This document shows, in pieces, positions 7,498 to 15,782 of a stretch of DNA of 64,000 nucleotides (position 1 is the stretch's first letter; each line of letters starts with the position of its first letter). The notes beneath the pieces are model-generated. The model did no database searches. It worked only from the letters and a program-made list of their open reading frames with translations, and was not told where the DNA came from. Origin of the DNA: JAXLRU01 sp046330935 (GTDB lineage Bacteria > Actinomycetota > Actinomycetes > Actinomycetales > Kineosporiaceae); NCBI GenBank assembly GCA_046330935.1, contig JAXLRU010000002.1:310001-374000 (forward strand), given 5' to 3'. The translations under genes and the position numbers were made by a program.

Positions 7498-9128
7498 TCC
7501 GCGCCCGGGGTCCGGTACCGGGCGACGAGCGCCACGAGGCCCTCGGCCACCCGGTGCAGGTCCGCGGCGGCCTCGCTGGTGCTGCCCGCCCCGGACAGGG
7601 CGCGGGTGGCGGCCCCCGCGACGTCGGCGACGACCTCCCCGATGCGCCGCGAGCCCGACTCGGCCTCGGCGACGCAGCGGCGGATCTCCTCGGTCGTGGC
7701 CTGCTGGCGGCCGACGGCCTCCTCGATGCCCGCCTGGCAGCCCTCGATCAGCTCCACGGTGGCGGAGATGTCCTCCATCGCCTCCCCCGCCGCCCGCGCG
7801 TCCTCGCGCACCGCGCCCAGCCGGGCGTTCGCCGAGCCGGTGGCCTGCGACGTCTGGTCGGCGAGCGCCTTCACCTCGGCGGCGACGATCGCGAACCCCT
7901 TGCCCGCCTCCCCCGCCCGGGCCGCCTCGATGGTGGCGTTGAGCGAGAGCAGGTTGGTCTGGTCGGTGATCGAGGAGATGGCGTCGACGACGTCGCCGAT
8001 CTCGGAGGACGACGCGTCGAGCCGCGACATCAGCGCGCCGGTGCGGGTGGCGCCGGCGGAGGCCCGGGCGGAGATCTCCCCCGCCGTGCGGGTGCTGTCG
8101 CGGATGGCGGCGACGGCGTCGGCGAGCACCTGCGTGTCGCGGCTGACGGTCTGGATCTGGGCGTCCACCTGCCCCGCGGTGACGACCGCGGACTCCGCCC
8201 GCCGGTGCAGGTCCTCGGCGGTCCCGGTCAACCGGGAGGAGACCGCGGTGAGCTCCTCCGACGCCGCCTCGATCGCGCCGGCACCCTCGCGCACCCTGGT
8301 CACCGCCTCGGCGAACGCCTCGGCGGTGGAGTCGACGGCGGCGGCGAGGCGGCCGAACTCGTCGGTGCCGGCGTCGCCCACCCGGGCCGTGAGATCGCCG
8401 GAGGCCAGGCCCGCCAGGACGTCGAGGTTGCGGCGCAGCGGCCCGAGCACGCGCCGTTGCACCACCCACCCGCACGCGGCCATCACGGCGAGGGTGACGG
8501 CGAGCGCCAGGACGAGGACGGCGAGGGCACGCCGGGCGTCGGCGTCCACCCGGGCCTGCTCGGCGCGGACCCGGGCGCGCACGGCGTCCTCCAGGGCGGT
8601 CGTCGCGTCGAGGATCGCCGACCACGACTCGTCGAGCGGGCCGTTGAGGATCTCGTACGCGCGCGCGAGCGAGGCCCGGGTGCCCAGGCGGAGCTGGTCG
8701 ACCATCTCGGAGTCGCGGCGGAAGTAGTCGTCCCACAGCGGGACGAGGGCGTCGGCGCGGCGGCGCTCGTCGGCGGTCATCGCGGCCCGGTCGAGGTCGG
8801 CCAGCAGCCGGTAGGTGGCGGCCTTGCTCTCCAGCAGGCCCGAGCGGTTGTACCCCTGGGGGTCGACGGCGGCGGCGGGCGACTCGACCACGGCCTGGGC
8901 GTACACGTAGCCCTGCCAGCCGGAGATGTCGGCGTCGTAGTAGCGCAACTCGTGCAGCTGCCAGGCGAGGTCCTCGACGCGCACGAGGCGGTGGGCGCCC
9001 TCGCGCTGCAGCCGCTGACCCGCGACGGCGGTGGCGACGACCGCGGTCAGGGCGAGGCCGCACACGACGACGGCCGCCGCCAGGACGGTCTTGACGCCGC
9101 GGCGGCGCGCGCCAGGGGTGTGTGCCAT
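7452..9128 (-). CDS. Methyl-accepting chemotaxis protein
   Basis: 558 residues. Transmembrane helix 1 (~16-36) and helix 2 (~190-212, LAVLVLALAVTLAVMAACGWVV) bracket a ~150-residue helical ligand domain resembling a four-helix-bundle sensor. A HAMP linker (RVLGPLRRNLDVLAGLASGDL) follows, then a long coiled-coil signalling domain with the hairpin tip QTNLLSLNATIEAARAGEAG and GFAIVAAEVKALADQTS. It should relay ligand or energy-state signals to CheA/CheW. No other chemotaxis or flagellar gene is in the window, so the partners are elsewhere. It follows the MarR gene in the same direction after a short gap. Confidence 0.93.
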   Translation of the reverse strand: MAHTPGARRRGVKTVLAAAVVVCGLALTAVVATAVAGQRLQREGAHRLVRVEDLAWQLHELRYYDADISGWQGYVYAQAVVESPAAAVDPQGYNRSGLLESKAATYRLLADLDRAAMTADERRRADALVPLWDDYFRRDSEMVDQLRLGTRASLARAYEILNGPLDESWSAILDATTALEDAVRARVRAEQARVDADARRALAVLVLALAVTLAVMAACGWVVQRRVLGPLRRNLDVLAGLASGDLTARVGDAGTDEFGRLAAAVDSTAEAFAEAVTRVREGAGAIEAASEELTAVSSRLTGTAEDLHRRAESAVVTAGQVDAQIQTVSRDTQVLADAVAAIRDSTRTAGEISARASAGATRTGALMSRLDASSSEIGDVVDAISSITDQTNLLSLNATIEAARAGEAGKGFAIVAAEVKALADQTSQATGSANARLGAVREDARAAGEAMEDISATVELIEGCQAGIEEAVGRQQATTEEIRRCVAEAESGSRRIGEVVADVAGAATRALSGAGSTSEAAADLHRVAEGLVALVARYRTPGADQPAVVSVPVVTVTR

Positions 9129-9187
9129 GCCTGTCCCCGCATCCCGTGTGCGTCCACGCCCAGATGTCGATCTTCTGGGCGGATCGG

Positions 9188-9766
9188 TCAGCGGGGATCG
9201 GTACTTGAGGGATCTTGCGGGCTCGGACGGATCTCCTCGGTGGCCACCGTCCCGGTGTGCTCGGCGATGGCGCGGGTCATCCCGGCGAGGAAACGCCGGG
9301 CCACCTGCAGCTCGTCGTCGGTGAAGCCGTCCATGACGGCCTCGGAGACCTGACCGAGCGGGGAGAAGAACCGGAACGCGACGTCGCGGCCGTGGGCGGC
9401 GTGGCGCAGGACCACCTTGCGGCGGTCGTCGGGGTGGCGGTCGCGGACGACGTGGTCCCCGGCGACGAGGCGGTCGACGACGGCGGTCGTGGCTCCGGAG
9501 GACAGCCCGATCCGTGCGGCGAGGCGGCCGGGGGTCAGGGGGTCCCCGTGGAGTTCGGCGTCCATCACGTGCACGAGCGCCTCGAGGTCGGTGGGGTGCA
9601 GGCCGTGGCGCTGGGCGAAGACGTGGCCGACGCGCTGGGACTCGACGCCGAGCTGGCGGACGAGGCGCTGCAGCTCGCCGCGGACGTCGTCGCGCGCGTA
9701 GCTGGAGGGGTGGGGGCTGTGCGGGGCGTGGCGGGGAACGGTGCCGCCGCGGCGGTCGTCGTCCAT
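9188..9766 (-). CDS. MarR family transcriptional regulator
   Basis: 192 residues from the ATG at 9766, which has CGAGGAGG upstream; an earlier ATG would put the start in the promoter. The winged helix-turn-helix is clear: LHPTDLEALVHVMDAE, LTPGRLAARIGLSSGATTAVVDRL (recognition helix) and the wing RDRHPDDRRKVVL, whose Asp/Arg pattern is diagnostic of MarR. A C-terminal helical pair follows for dimerisation. It is divergent from an MMPL exporter with one perfect palindrome between them, the classic layout of a repressor controlling itself and an efflux pump. No sensing cysteine is apparent, so a small-molecule ligand is more likely than oxidant control. Confidence 0.93.
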   Translation of the reverse strand: MDDDRRGGTVPRHAPHSPHPSSYARDDVRGELQRLVRQLGVESQRVGHVFAQRHGLHPTDLEALVHVMDAELHGDPLTPGRLAARIGLSSGATTAVVDRLVAGDHVVRDRHPDDRRKVVLRHAAHGRDVAFRFFSPLGQVSEAVMDGFTDDELQVARRFLAGMTRAIAEHTGTVATEEIRPSPQDPSSTDPR

Positions 9767-9806
9767 GCCACCTCCTCGAGTTGCCCTAGATCTTTCCATG
9801 GCAGAG

Positions 9807-9825
9807 ACTCTCGACCATCGAGAGT
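9807..9825. promoter_or_regulatory. Palindromic operator between marR and the MMPL gene
   Basis: ACTCTCGA, a 3-base spacer (CCA), then TCGAGAGT: a perfect 8+8 bp inverted repeat, centred 50 bp before the MarR start and 49 bp before the MMPL start. Size and position fit a MarR dimer site repressing both genes. It is unlike the TTGAnCCCTCAA sites, so those belong to another regulator. Confidence 0.6.
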
Positions 9826-9864
9826 TTCCTCTCGCCCCCTCAGGATCGCCCAGCGGAGCCCCCG

Positions 9865-11970
9865 ATGCACATCCTCGCCCGTTCCGTCACCACCCGAGCT
9901 CGCGCCTGGGTGGCACTGGTCATCGCCATCGCCGGGATCGGGGTCGTGTTCGCGCTGCCCCACGAGGAGCAGGTGGCCACGGACGCGAGCGCGGGGCTGC
10001 CCTCCTCCGTGCAGTCCCAGCAGGTCGACGAGCTGAAGGCGAAGCTCCCCTCCGCCGACGCCCGCTCCGCGCTCGTCGTCTGGAGCCGGGCCGACGGCGC
10101 CGCGCTCACCGAGGCCGACAAGGCGACGGTGAGCGAGCGCGAGGCCCGGGTGGGCGCCCTGGCCCTCGGGGGCCGGGCCGTCCCGGTGCAGTACTCGCAG
10201 GACGGCACGGTGGGGCTCAGCGTCGTCCCGCTGCCCACCATCGAGGACACCGAGAAGCGGGTCCAGCTGGTCGACGACCTGCGCGCCGCCGTCGCCGACC
10301 TGCCCGGCGGCCTGCGCGCCCAGGTCACCGGCGGGGAGGGGTTCTACGCCGACCTCGACAAGGTGTTCGCCGGCGCCAACACGACGCTGCTGCTGGCCAC
10401 CGTGATCGTCGTCGCCGTGCTGCTGTTCGCGACCTACCGCAGCCCGCTGCTGCCGCTGGTCCCGCTGCTCGTCGTCGGCGCCACGGAGCAGGCCGTCGCG
10501 CGGATCATCGAGGTCGTCCTGCCCGCGTTCGACCTGCGCGCCGACGGGCAGGTCGCGGGCATCACCAGCGTCCTCGTGTTCGGCGCCGCCACCGACTACG
10601 CCCTGCTGCTCATCGCCCGCTACCGCGACGAGCTGCGCCTGACCCCCGACAGGTTCGCCGCCATGCGGGTGGCCCTGCGGCGCTGCGCCGAGGCGATCCT
10701 CGCCAGCGGCGGCACCGTCGTCCTCGCCACGCTCACGCTGCTGTTCTCGCTGCTGGAGGGCAACCGCGCGCTCGGCCTCGCCTGCGCCATCGGCGTCCTC
10801 GCCGCGATGGCCGCCGGCCTGTTCGTCCTGCCCGCCGCGCTGGTGCTGCTGCCCCGCGGCGTGTTCTGGCCGCTCGTCCCGCGCGTCGGGTCGACCGGCA
10901 CCACCGGGCGCCTGTGGGGCCGCGTGGGCGCCTGGACCGCCGCGCGCCCGGCCACCGCGATCGTCGCCTCCCTCGCCCTGCTCGGCGGCCTGGCCGCCGC
11001 CGGCCTGACCCTGCGCGCGGGGCTGAGCGAGACCGAGCGGTTCCGCGTGGAGCCCGAGGCCGTCGCCGGCGCGAAGACGCTGGCCCGCGCGTTCCCCGCC
11101 GGCACCACCCAGCCCGTCACCGTGCTCACCTCCGACGCCGCCGCGCCGGCCGTGCTCAGCGCCGCGAAGGGCGTCGAGGGCGTGGTCACCGCCCGCGTCG
11201 AGGAGTCCGCCGAGGGCATCACCGCCGTCCAGGTCGTGCTGCAGCCCGAGCCCGGCACCGACGCCAGCGACGCCGCCGTCCGCGCCCTGCGCACCGCCGT
11301 CGGCGCCGTCCCCGACTCCGCTCCCCCGGGCCTGACGCAGGACGCGCCCACCGGCGCGATCGTCGGCGGCGAGGTCGCCGCGACGCTCGACCAGAACGAC
11401 GCCAACTCCCGCGACCTCAAGCTGATCCTGCCGATCATCCTGGCGCTCGTCGCGATCGTCCTCGTGGCCCTGCTGCGCAGCCTGCTCGCGCCCGCCCTGC
11501 TGGTGCTCACCGTCGTCGCGTCGTTCTTCGCCAGCCTCGGCGCGAGCTGGCTGGTCTTCGACCACCTGATGGGGCTGCCCGCGCTCGACACCGGCGTGCT
11601 GCTGCTGGCCTTCCTGTTCCTCGTGGCCCTCGGCGTGGACTACAACATCTTCCTCGTCACCCGGGCCCGCGAGGAGGCCGAGCAGACGGGCACCCGCGAG
11701 GGCATGCTGATCGCGCTCAAGGCCACCGGCGGCGTCATCACCAGCGCCGGCGTGCTGCTCGCGGCCGTGTTCGCCGTCCTCGGGGTGCTGCCGCTGCTCG
11801 CGCTCACCCAGATCGGCATCATCGTCGGCATCGGCGTCCTGCTCGACACGCTGCTCGTGCGGACCGTGCTCGTCCCCGCGCTCGCGTTCCAGCTCGGCGA
11901 GCGGTTCTGGTGGCCCCACCGGCTGAAGGTGAGCAAGGGCGAGGCCGAGCCCGCGCCCGTCGCGGTGTGA
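9865..11970 (+). CDS. MMPL-type RND transporter
   Basis: 701 residues, two tandem halves. Each half has one transmembrane helix, an extracytoplasmic porter domain and a five-helix bundle; the first starts VALVIAIAGIGVVFALPH and the second TAIVASLALLGGLAAAGL. The conserved GxxxDY segments are GAATDYALLLIARYRDEL and VALGVDYNIFLVTRAREE, typical of MMPL/HpnN proteins, where these Asp-Tyr pairs serve proton relay. Likely role: proton-driven export of lipids or hydrophobic drugs. Regulation by the divergent MarR is suggested by the shared operator. The size is short for mycobacterial MmpL and typical of SCO-type actinobacterial MMPL exporters. Confidence 0.92.
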   Translation: MHILARSVTTRARAWVALVIAIAGIGVVFALPHEEQVATDASAGLPSSVQSQQVDELKAKLPSADARSALVVWSRADGAALTEADKATVSEREARVGALALGGRAVPVQYSQDGTVGLSVVPLPTIEDTEKRVQLVDDLRAAVADLPGGLRAQVTGGEGFYADLDKVFAGANTTLLLATVIVVAVLLFATYRSPLLPLVPLLVVGATEQAVARIIEVVLPAFDLRADGQVAGITSVLVFGAATDYALLLIARYRDELRLTPDRFAAMRVALRRCAEAILASGGTVVLATLTLLFSLLEGNRALGLACAIGVLAAMAAGLFVLPAALVLLPRGVFWPLVPRVGSTGTTGRLWGRVGAWTAARPATAIVASLALLGGLAAAGLTLRAGLSETERFRVEPEAVAGAKTLARAFPAGTTQPVTVLTSDAAAPAVLSAAKGVEGVVTARVEESAEGITAVQVVLQPEPGTDASDAAVRALRTAVGAVPDSAPPGLTQDAPTGAIVGGEVAATLDQNDANSRDLKLILPIILALVAIVLVALLRSLLAPALLVLTVVASFFASLGASWLVFDHLMGLPALDTGVLLLAFLFLVALGVDYNIFLVTRAREEAEQTGTREGMLIALKATGGVITSAGVLLAAVFAVLGVLPLLALTQIGIIVGIGVLLDTLLVRTVLVPALAFQLGERFWWPHRLKVSKGEAEPAPVAV

Positions 11971-12011
11971 GGTCCGGCCCCGGCCGCGCCTGACGCGCTT
12001 ACCCTGGACGG

Positions 12012-12425
12012 ATGACCCCGGCCGCGCACCGCCCGCCGACCGCGCTCGCGCGCGCGTCGAGGCTGGTGCGCGGCCTGCTGGCGGTCGTCGCGGCGGTGGG
12101 CCTCGGGCTCGCCGTCCCCTCCACCCCGGTCGGCGCCTCCACCGTGGCCGCGGCCGCCCCGCTGGCCGCTTCGGCGGCCGCCCCGCAGGCGCCGGGCCCG
12201 GGCGTCGTCACCGGTCACGTCAGCCAGGTCGAGCCCGCGGTCACCGGGCGGGCACCCGCCTCCGGCCACGCCGGCATCCACGGCACCGGAAGTGACGCCC
12301 TGCCCGCCCCCGCCTGGCGGGCCCCGCGGATCCACGGCGTCCTCGCGCCCCCGCTCGTGCGTGGGCGCGCTCCGTCGAGCGCCGGGACCGGCCCGGACGA
12401 CGCCCGCGCCCCGCCCCGCGCCTGA
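12012..12425 (+). CDS. Putative secreted low-complexity protein
   Basis: 137 residues. The N-terminus looks like a signal peptide: basic start (MTPAAHRPPTALARASRLVRG), hydrophobic core LLAVVAAVGLGLAV, and small residues around TPVGAS. The remainder is rich in Ala, Pro and Gly without cysteines or known motifs. TACCCT ends 6 bases before the ATG, so the transcript may be leaderless. Codon usage resembles neighbouring genes, but the low complexity keeps confidence moderate. It is followed by another small membrane-protein gene in the same direction. Confidence 0.5.
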   Translation: MTPAAHRPPTALARASRLVRGLLAVVAAVGLGLAVPSTPVGASTVAAAAPLAASAAAPQAPGPGVVTGHVSQVEPAVTGRAPASGHAGIHGTGSDALPAPAWRAPRIHGVLAPPLVRGRAPSSAGTGPDDARAPPRA

Positions 12426-12568
12426 GCTGTACCCCAGCTCGCGACCACTCCCCGTCGCCCCTGCCCGCGGGGTGTCGCCGTCGCGCGCCCCTCCCTGCTT
12501 GCACGCGCCGGAGCTCCCGGCGCACCTGAGCGCGCCCGCACCCGGGCGCCCCTGACATCGGAGATGCC

Positions 12569-12766
12569 ATGCCCGTTCTCGCCGCGGCACCCCACGCCGC
12601 CCTGCTGCCCGAGTCGCTGAACACCGAGTTCACGATCGTGATGACCACGCTGCTCGTCGTCCTGATCGCCGTCGTTCCCGTCGTCGTCATGATCAAGGAC
12701 GTTCGCCGGGGCGAGAAGGCCCCCGACGCCCTGCGTCGCGAGGAGGACGGGGCGCCCCGCACCTGA
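12569..12766 (+). CDS. Small single-pass membrane protein
   Basis: 65 residues from an ATG with GGAG 5 bases upstream. One strong transmembrane helix, IVMTTLLVVLIAVVPVVVMI (~23-42), is followed by a charged cytoplasmic tail (KDVRRGEKAPD, REEDGAPRT). It ends just before a strong bidirectional terminator. No family was recognised; it resembles the tiny membrane subunits or regulators common in actinobacteria. Confidence 0.65.
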   Translation: MPVLAAAPHAALLPESLNTEFTIVMTTLLVVLIAVVPVVVMIKDVRRGEKAPDALRREEDGAPRT

Positions 12767-12775
12767 GCCCGGTCA

Positions 12776-12818
12776 GTGGGGAGCACCAGCGCGGTATGAG
12801 CGCGCTGGTGCTCCCCAC
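12776..12818. terminator. Bidirectional intrinsic terminator
   Basis: Perfect 18-bp stem: 12776-12793 (starts GTGGGGAGCACC) pairs with 12801-12818, with a 7-base loop. It lies between the convergent small membrane gene and the SDR gene and should stop transcription from both sides. Confidence 0.8.
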
Positions 12819-12864
12819 GTCGGCGCAGCTCGCTGCTTCTCCCGTCGAGCCGGGTGCGGGCGCG

Positions 12865-13806
12865 TCACGACAGCGGCGACCCGCCCGTCACACCGATCAC
12901 CTGCGAGGTGACATACGACGACTCCTGCGAGGCGAGGAAGACGAACGCGGGGGCCAGCTCCGCGGGCTGCGCCGCCCGGCCGATGGGGGCCTGAGCCCCG
13001 AACTGGGCGACCTTGTCGGCGTCCATCGTCGCGGGGATCAGCGGCGTCCACACCGGGCCCGGCGCCACGGAGTTCACGCGGATTCCCTTCGGCGCGAGCT
13101 CCTGGCCGAGGGCCTGCGTGAACGTGACGATCGCACCCTTGGTGGTCGCGTAGTCCAGCAGGTGTGGGGAGGGCTGGTAGGCCTGGATCGACGACGTCGT
13201 GATGATGCTGGCGCCCGGCTCGAGGTGCGGCAGGGCTGCCCGGCACAGCCAGAACATGGCGTACAGGTTCGTCTTCATCGTCCGGTCGAACTGCTCCGAG
13301 GAGATGTCGGCGAGGCCGCCCGGCTGCGACATCTGGTAGGCCGCGTTGCTCACCAGCACGTCGAGGCCGCCGAACTCGGCCACGGTCCGCTCGACCAACC
13401 CCACACACGCCTCCTCGGTGCGCAGGTCCACCTCGACGGCGAGCCCGCGGCGTCCGGCGTCCTCCACCAGCGCCACCGTGTGCTCGGCGTCCTCACGCTC
13501 GTCGGGCAGGTGCGTGACCAGGACGTCCGCGCCCTCGCGTGCGAAGGCGATCGCCACCGCGCGGCCGATGCCCGAGTCGCCGCCGGTGATCAGCGTGCGG
13601 CGGCCGGTGAGCCGGCCGCTGCCCCGGTAGGTCGCCTCGCCGTGGTCGGGCTCGCCGTCCATGTCCTGGGTGCGGCCCGGGTGGGCGATCTCCTGGCCCT
13701 CGCCCGAGGGGCGCGGGTACTGCCGGGTGGGGTCCTGGCGGGTGTACTGGTCGGCGGCCGTGCTCACACCGAGGTCGTCGGCACGGCGCAGGGGGGTGCT
13801 GGTCAC
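12865..13806 (-). CDS. SDR family oxidoreductase, YghA-like
   Basis: 313 residues from the GTG at 13806 with CGGAGG upstream. A ~45-residue N-terminal extension with the QDPTRQYP and HPGRTQDMDGEPDHGE region is characteristic of the YghA/YdaD branch. Then come the Rossmann motif TGGDSGIGRA, NAAYQ, the catalytic serine in TTSSIQAY, the YATTK Tyr/Lys pair, and the PG motif APGPVWTPLIP. It is an NAD(P)-dependent carbonyl or alcohol oxidoreductase. Bacillus and enteric relatives are general-stress or aldehyde-detoxifying proteins, which fits a stress setting here. It lies downstream of the GAF gene on the same strand with a 51-bp gap containing a small hairpin (GGGGGT/ACCCCC) just before the ribosome site. 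Confidence 0.92.
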   Translation of the reverse strand: MTSTPLRRADDLGVSTAADQYTRQDPTRQYPRPSGEGQEIAHPGRTQDMDGEPDHGEATYRGSGRLTGRRTLITGGDSGIGRAVAIAFAREGADVLVTHLPDEREDAEHTVALVEDAGRRGLAVEVDLRTEEACVGLVERTVAEFGGLDVLVSNAAYQMSQPGGLADISSEQFDRTMKTNLYAMFWLCRAALPHLEPGASIITTSSIQAYQPSPHLLDYATTKGAIVTFTQALGQELAPKGIRVNSVAPGPVWTPLIPATMDADKVAQFGAQAPIGRAAQPAELAPAFVFLASQESSYVTSQVIGVTGGSPLS

Positions 13807-13857
13807 GAGAACCTCCGGGGGTCGGCTACCCCCCTCCCGTGCCCCCGCCGCAGCGTC

Positions 13858-14388
13858 CTACTCCTCACGCCACGCGGACCGTTCCAGGACGCCCGCCGCG
13901 AGACCCGCGTGGGCGTTGAGCACGGGGACGTCGGCCTCGGTGCAGGCGCCGAACTCGTCGTCGATGACGCACAGGGCGCCCAGTGCCGCGCCGGTCACGG
14001 GGTCGACGACCGGGACGCCGGTGTAGCTGTTCGACAGGCCCATGAGGGTCAGCGGGCTGTCGGCCACGCGCGGCTCCAGCCGCGCGTCGGGCACCACGAA
14101 CGGGCCGCGGTCGAGGACGACGTGCAGGCAGAACGCCCACTCGGCGGGGGTGCCGCCGGCCCGGGCGACCCACCCGTCGAGGCCGTGCGCGCCGACGGCC
14201 ATCTGCACGTCGGTGAGGATCATGTTGATCACGCTCTTGGGGTGACCGGTCGCCTCGGCTGCCGCCGCGGCGACGGCGTCGAGGTCGCGGCGCAGCTGCG
14301 GGTCGGTGAGGTCGAAGGCGGCCAGGGCCAGCAGCCGGGCCGGGTCGGCCGTGCGCGACCAGAACCAGGGCAGGGTGGGGGCGTTCAC
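13858..14388 (-). CDS. GAF domain-containing protein
   Basis: 176 residues from the GTG at 14388. After a short helix (PARLLALAAFDLTDPQ) the rest is one GAF domain: AVAAAAAEATGHPKSVINMILTD, VLDRGPFVVPDARLEPR, then SYTGVPVVDPVTGAALGALCVID, the core strand pair of phytochrome-related GAF sensors. A cysteine in AFCLHVVL and another in GALCVID might matter for redox or ligand sensing. No output domain is attached. The GTG overlaps the stop of the upstream gene, so the two are co-translated and may act together. Confidence 0.8.
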   Translation of the reverse strand: MNAPTLPWFWSRTADPARLLALAAFDLTDPQLRRDLDAVAAAAAEATGHPKSVINMILTDVQMAVGAHGLDGWVARAGGTPAEWAFCLHVVLDRGPFVVPDARLEPRVADSPLTLMGLSNSYTGVPVVDPVTGAALGALCVIDDEFGACTEADVPVLNAHAGLAAGVLERSAWREE

Positions 14389-14684
14389 CGCGCACTCCGC
14401 AGGATCGCGTGGGCCTCGCGCAGCTCGTCGTGACTGCGTCGGCGGATCACCAGGGACAACGCGCACAGCTGCAGCACCCTGTCGTGGGCGGCCATCGCGT
14501 CCACGACCCGCGTGACGGCGTCCTCGCCGTCCTCACGGCCGGTGATCCCAGCCGCGCGCAGCAGCTCCCCCCACACCTGGTCGGCCTTGTCCGGGTACAC
14601 CCCGGCCACGACCAGCCGGGCGTCGGCGAGCGTCGGTGGGCGCAGCCCGTAGGCGGCGCCCGGTTCGGTCGCGGAGACGGGCAT
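14385..14684 (-). CDS. Small helical protein coupled to the GAF gene
   Basis: 99 residues from the ATG at 14684. Predicted all-helical: PTLADARLVVAGVYPDKADQVW, WGELLRAAGITGRED, AVTRVVDAMAAHDRVLQLCA and a C-terminal ELREAHAILRSAR. It shares a GTGA overlap with the downstream GAF gene, implying equal production. No family was recognised. It could be a partner or output module for the GAF sensor; that is inference from the overlap only. Confidence 0.65.
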   Translation of the reverse strand: MPVSATEPGAAYGLRPPTLADARLVVAGVYPDKADQVWGELLRAAGITGREDGEDAVTRVVDAMAAHDRVLQLCALSLVIRRRSHDELREAHAILRSAR

Positions 14685-14776
14685 GGCGCGTCCTGTCCTC
14701 GAACGGTCCCAAGTGGGTCTGCTGGTGCATCGACCCCGACCGTGCAGGGCTGGACCGATCGGACGTATGAGACGGA

Positions 14777-15673
14777 TCACTGAGCCGACGCGCGGAACGG
14801 CGCCAGCAACGCCTTGGTCGCCTCCGTCGACCCCCAGTCGTCGTCGTACTGCGCCATCAGCGTCAGGTGCTGGCGGAGCTGGATCAGCGGCAGCCGATCC
14901 CGCCAGCCGTCGTCCAGGCCCGCGGCCTCCGCATACGCCGCGACCGCCCGGGCGATCCCCGGCGGCCCGGGGGTGAGGCACAGGTGGGCGAGGTCGACCT
15001 CGGCCCACGTGAAGGACACGGCCGGGTCGACGACGGCCGGCGCGCCCTCGTGGCCGGCCAGGACGTTCGCGGCCCACAGGTCACCGTGGACGAGGCACGC
15101 GGGGCGGGGCGGCAGCAGCTCGGGCAGCCGCTCGCAGAGGCGCTCGAGGGCGGCGCGGTCGGCGTCGTCGAGCTTGGCCCGCACCCGCGGCTCGGGCAGC
15201 CAGCGCAGCAGTCGGCGCCGGGCGAAGAAGGCGAACCCGTCGTCGTCCCACGTGTTGTCCTGCGGGAGGCGGCCCAGCCACGTCGTCCGGTGCCAGCCGA
15301 ACCGCGGCGCCTCGGTGCTCGCGTGGACGGCCGCGAGGGTGCGGCCGAGGCGCTCCCAGAACGCGTCGTCGCCCTCGGGCACCGGCCGCAGCCGCTCCAG
15401 GACGAGCAGGTCGGGCCGCACGGCGAGGACGGCCGGGGTGGGCAGCCCCGCCCTGGCCAGCGCCACGAGCCCGTCGGCCTCGCCCGCGAACGCGCCCTCG
15501 CCCGGGCCCTCGGCCGTCTTGGCGAACACGTCGCGGCCGTCGCGCAGGTGCGCGAACCCCGCGACGGTCGCGAAGCCGCCCGGGGCCGCGCGCACCTGCT
15601 CGGCCGGCAGGCCGGCGTCCGTGAGCCGCTGCGCGAGCAGCGCCAGGTGGGGGTCGCCGGGGGTCGTGGTCAT
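14777..15673 (-). CDS. Fructosamine kinase family phosphotransferase
   Basis: 298 residues. The ATG at 15673 begins MTTTPGDPHLALLAQRL; the longer open frame upstream runs through a terminator hairpin and is rejected. Protein-kinase-like fold: GGFATVAGFAHLRDGRDVFAKT (phosphate loop and lysine), LLVLERLRPV, the catalytic loop CLVHGDLWAANVL, and the metal motif AVVDPAVSFTWAEVDLAHLCL. This is the HGDLW-DP pattern of ketosamine-3-kinases, which phosphorylate sugar-lysine adducts so that they fall off proteins. Bacterial homologues include YniA-type enzymes. Confidence 0.88.
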   Translation of the reverse strand: MTTTPGDPHLALLAQRLTDAGLPAEQVRAAPGGFATVAGFAHLRDGRDVFAKTAEGPGEGAFAGEADGLVALARAGLPTPAVLAVRPDLLVLERLRPVPEGDDAFWERLGRTLAAVHASTEAPRFGWHRTTWLGRLPQDNTWDDDGFAFFARRRLLRWLPEPRVRAKLDDADRAALERLCERLPELLPPRPACLVHGDLWAANVLAGHEGAPAVVDPAVSFTWAEVDLAHLCLTPGPPGIARAVAAYAEAAGLDDGWRDRLPLIQLRQHLTLMAQYDDDWGSTEATKALLAPFRASAQ

Positions 15674-15696
15674 GGCGCCATCCTGCCCTCGAGCGG

Positions 15697-15742
15697 GAAC
15701 GGCGGGGGGCCGGGACGCCCGGGTCCCGGCCCACCGCCGTTC
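15697..15742 (-). terminator. Intrinsic terminator after the secreted esterase
   Basis: 15697-15716 (GAACGGCGG...) pairs with 15723-15742 over 20 positions with one mismatch and a 6-base loop. It separates the esterase gene from the kinase gene, both on the minus strand, so they are separate transcripts. Confidence 0.7.
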
Positions 15743-15782
15743 GTCCACCCGGTGCCGCCGCACCGGGTGCATCACCTCGGGC

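Noticed and set aside
5839..9063. A 1,074-codon open frame on the minus strand
   Set aside because: Runs through parts of the E1-like gene and the chemoreceptor in the wrong frame; no family features.
9807..9825. The local MarR as regulator of the TTGAnCCCTCAA promoters
   Set aside because: Its own operator candidate has an unrelated sequence, so joint control is not supported.
13807..13857. GGGTAG upstream of the SDR gene as a SigB-type promoter
   Set aside because: No GTTT element at suitable spacing, so the -10-like match alone is not enough.
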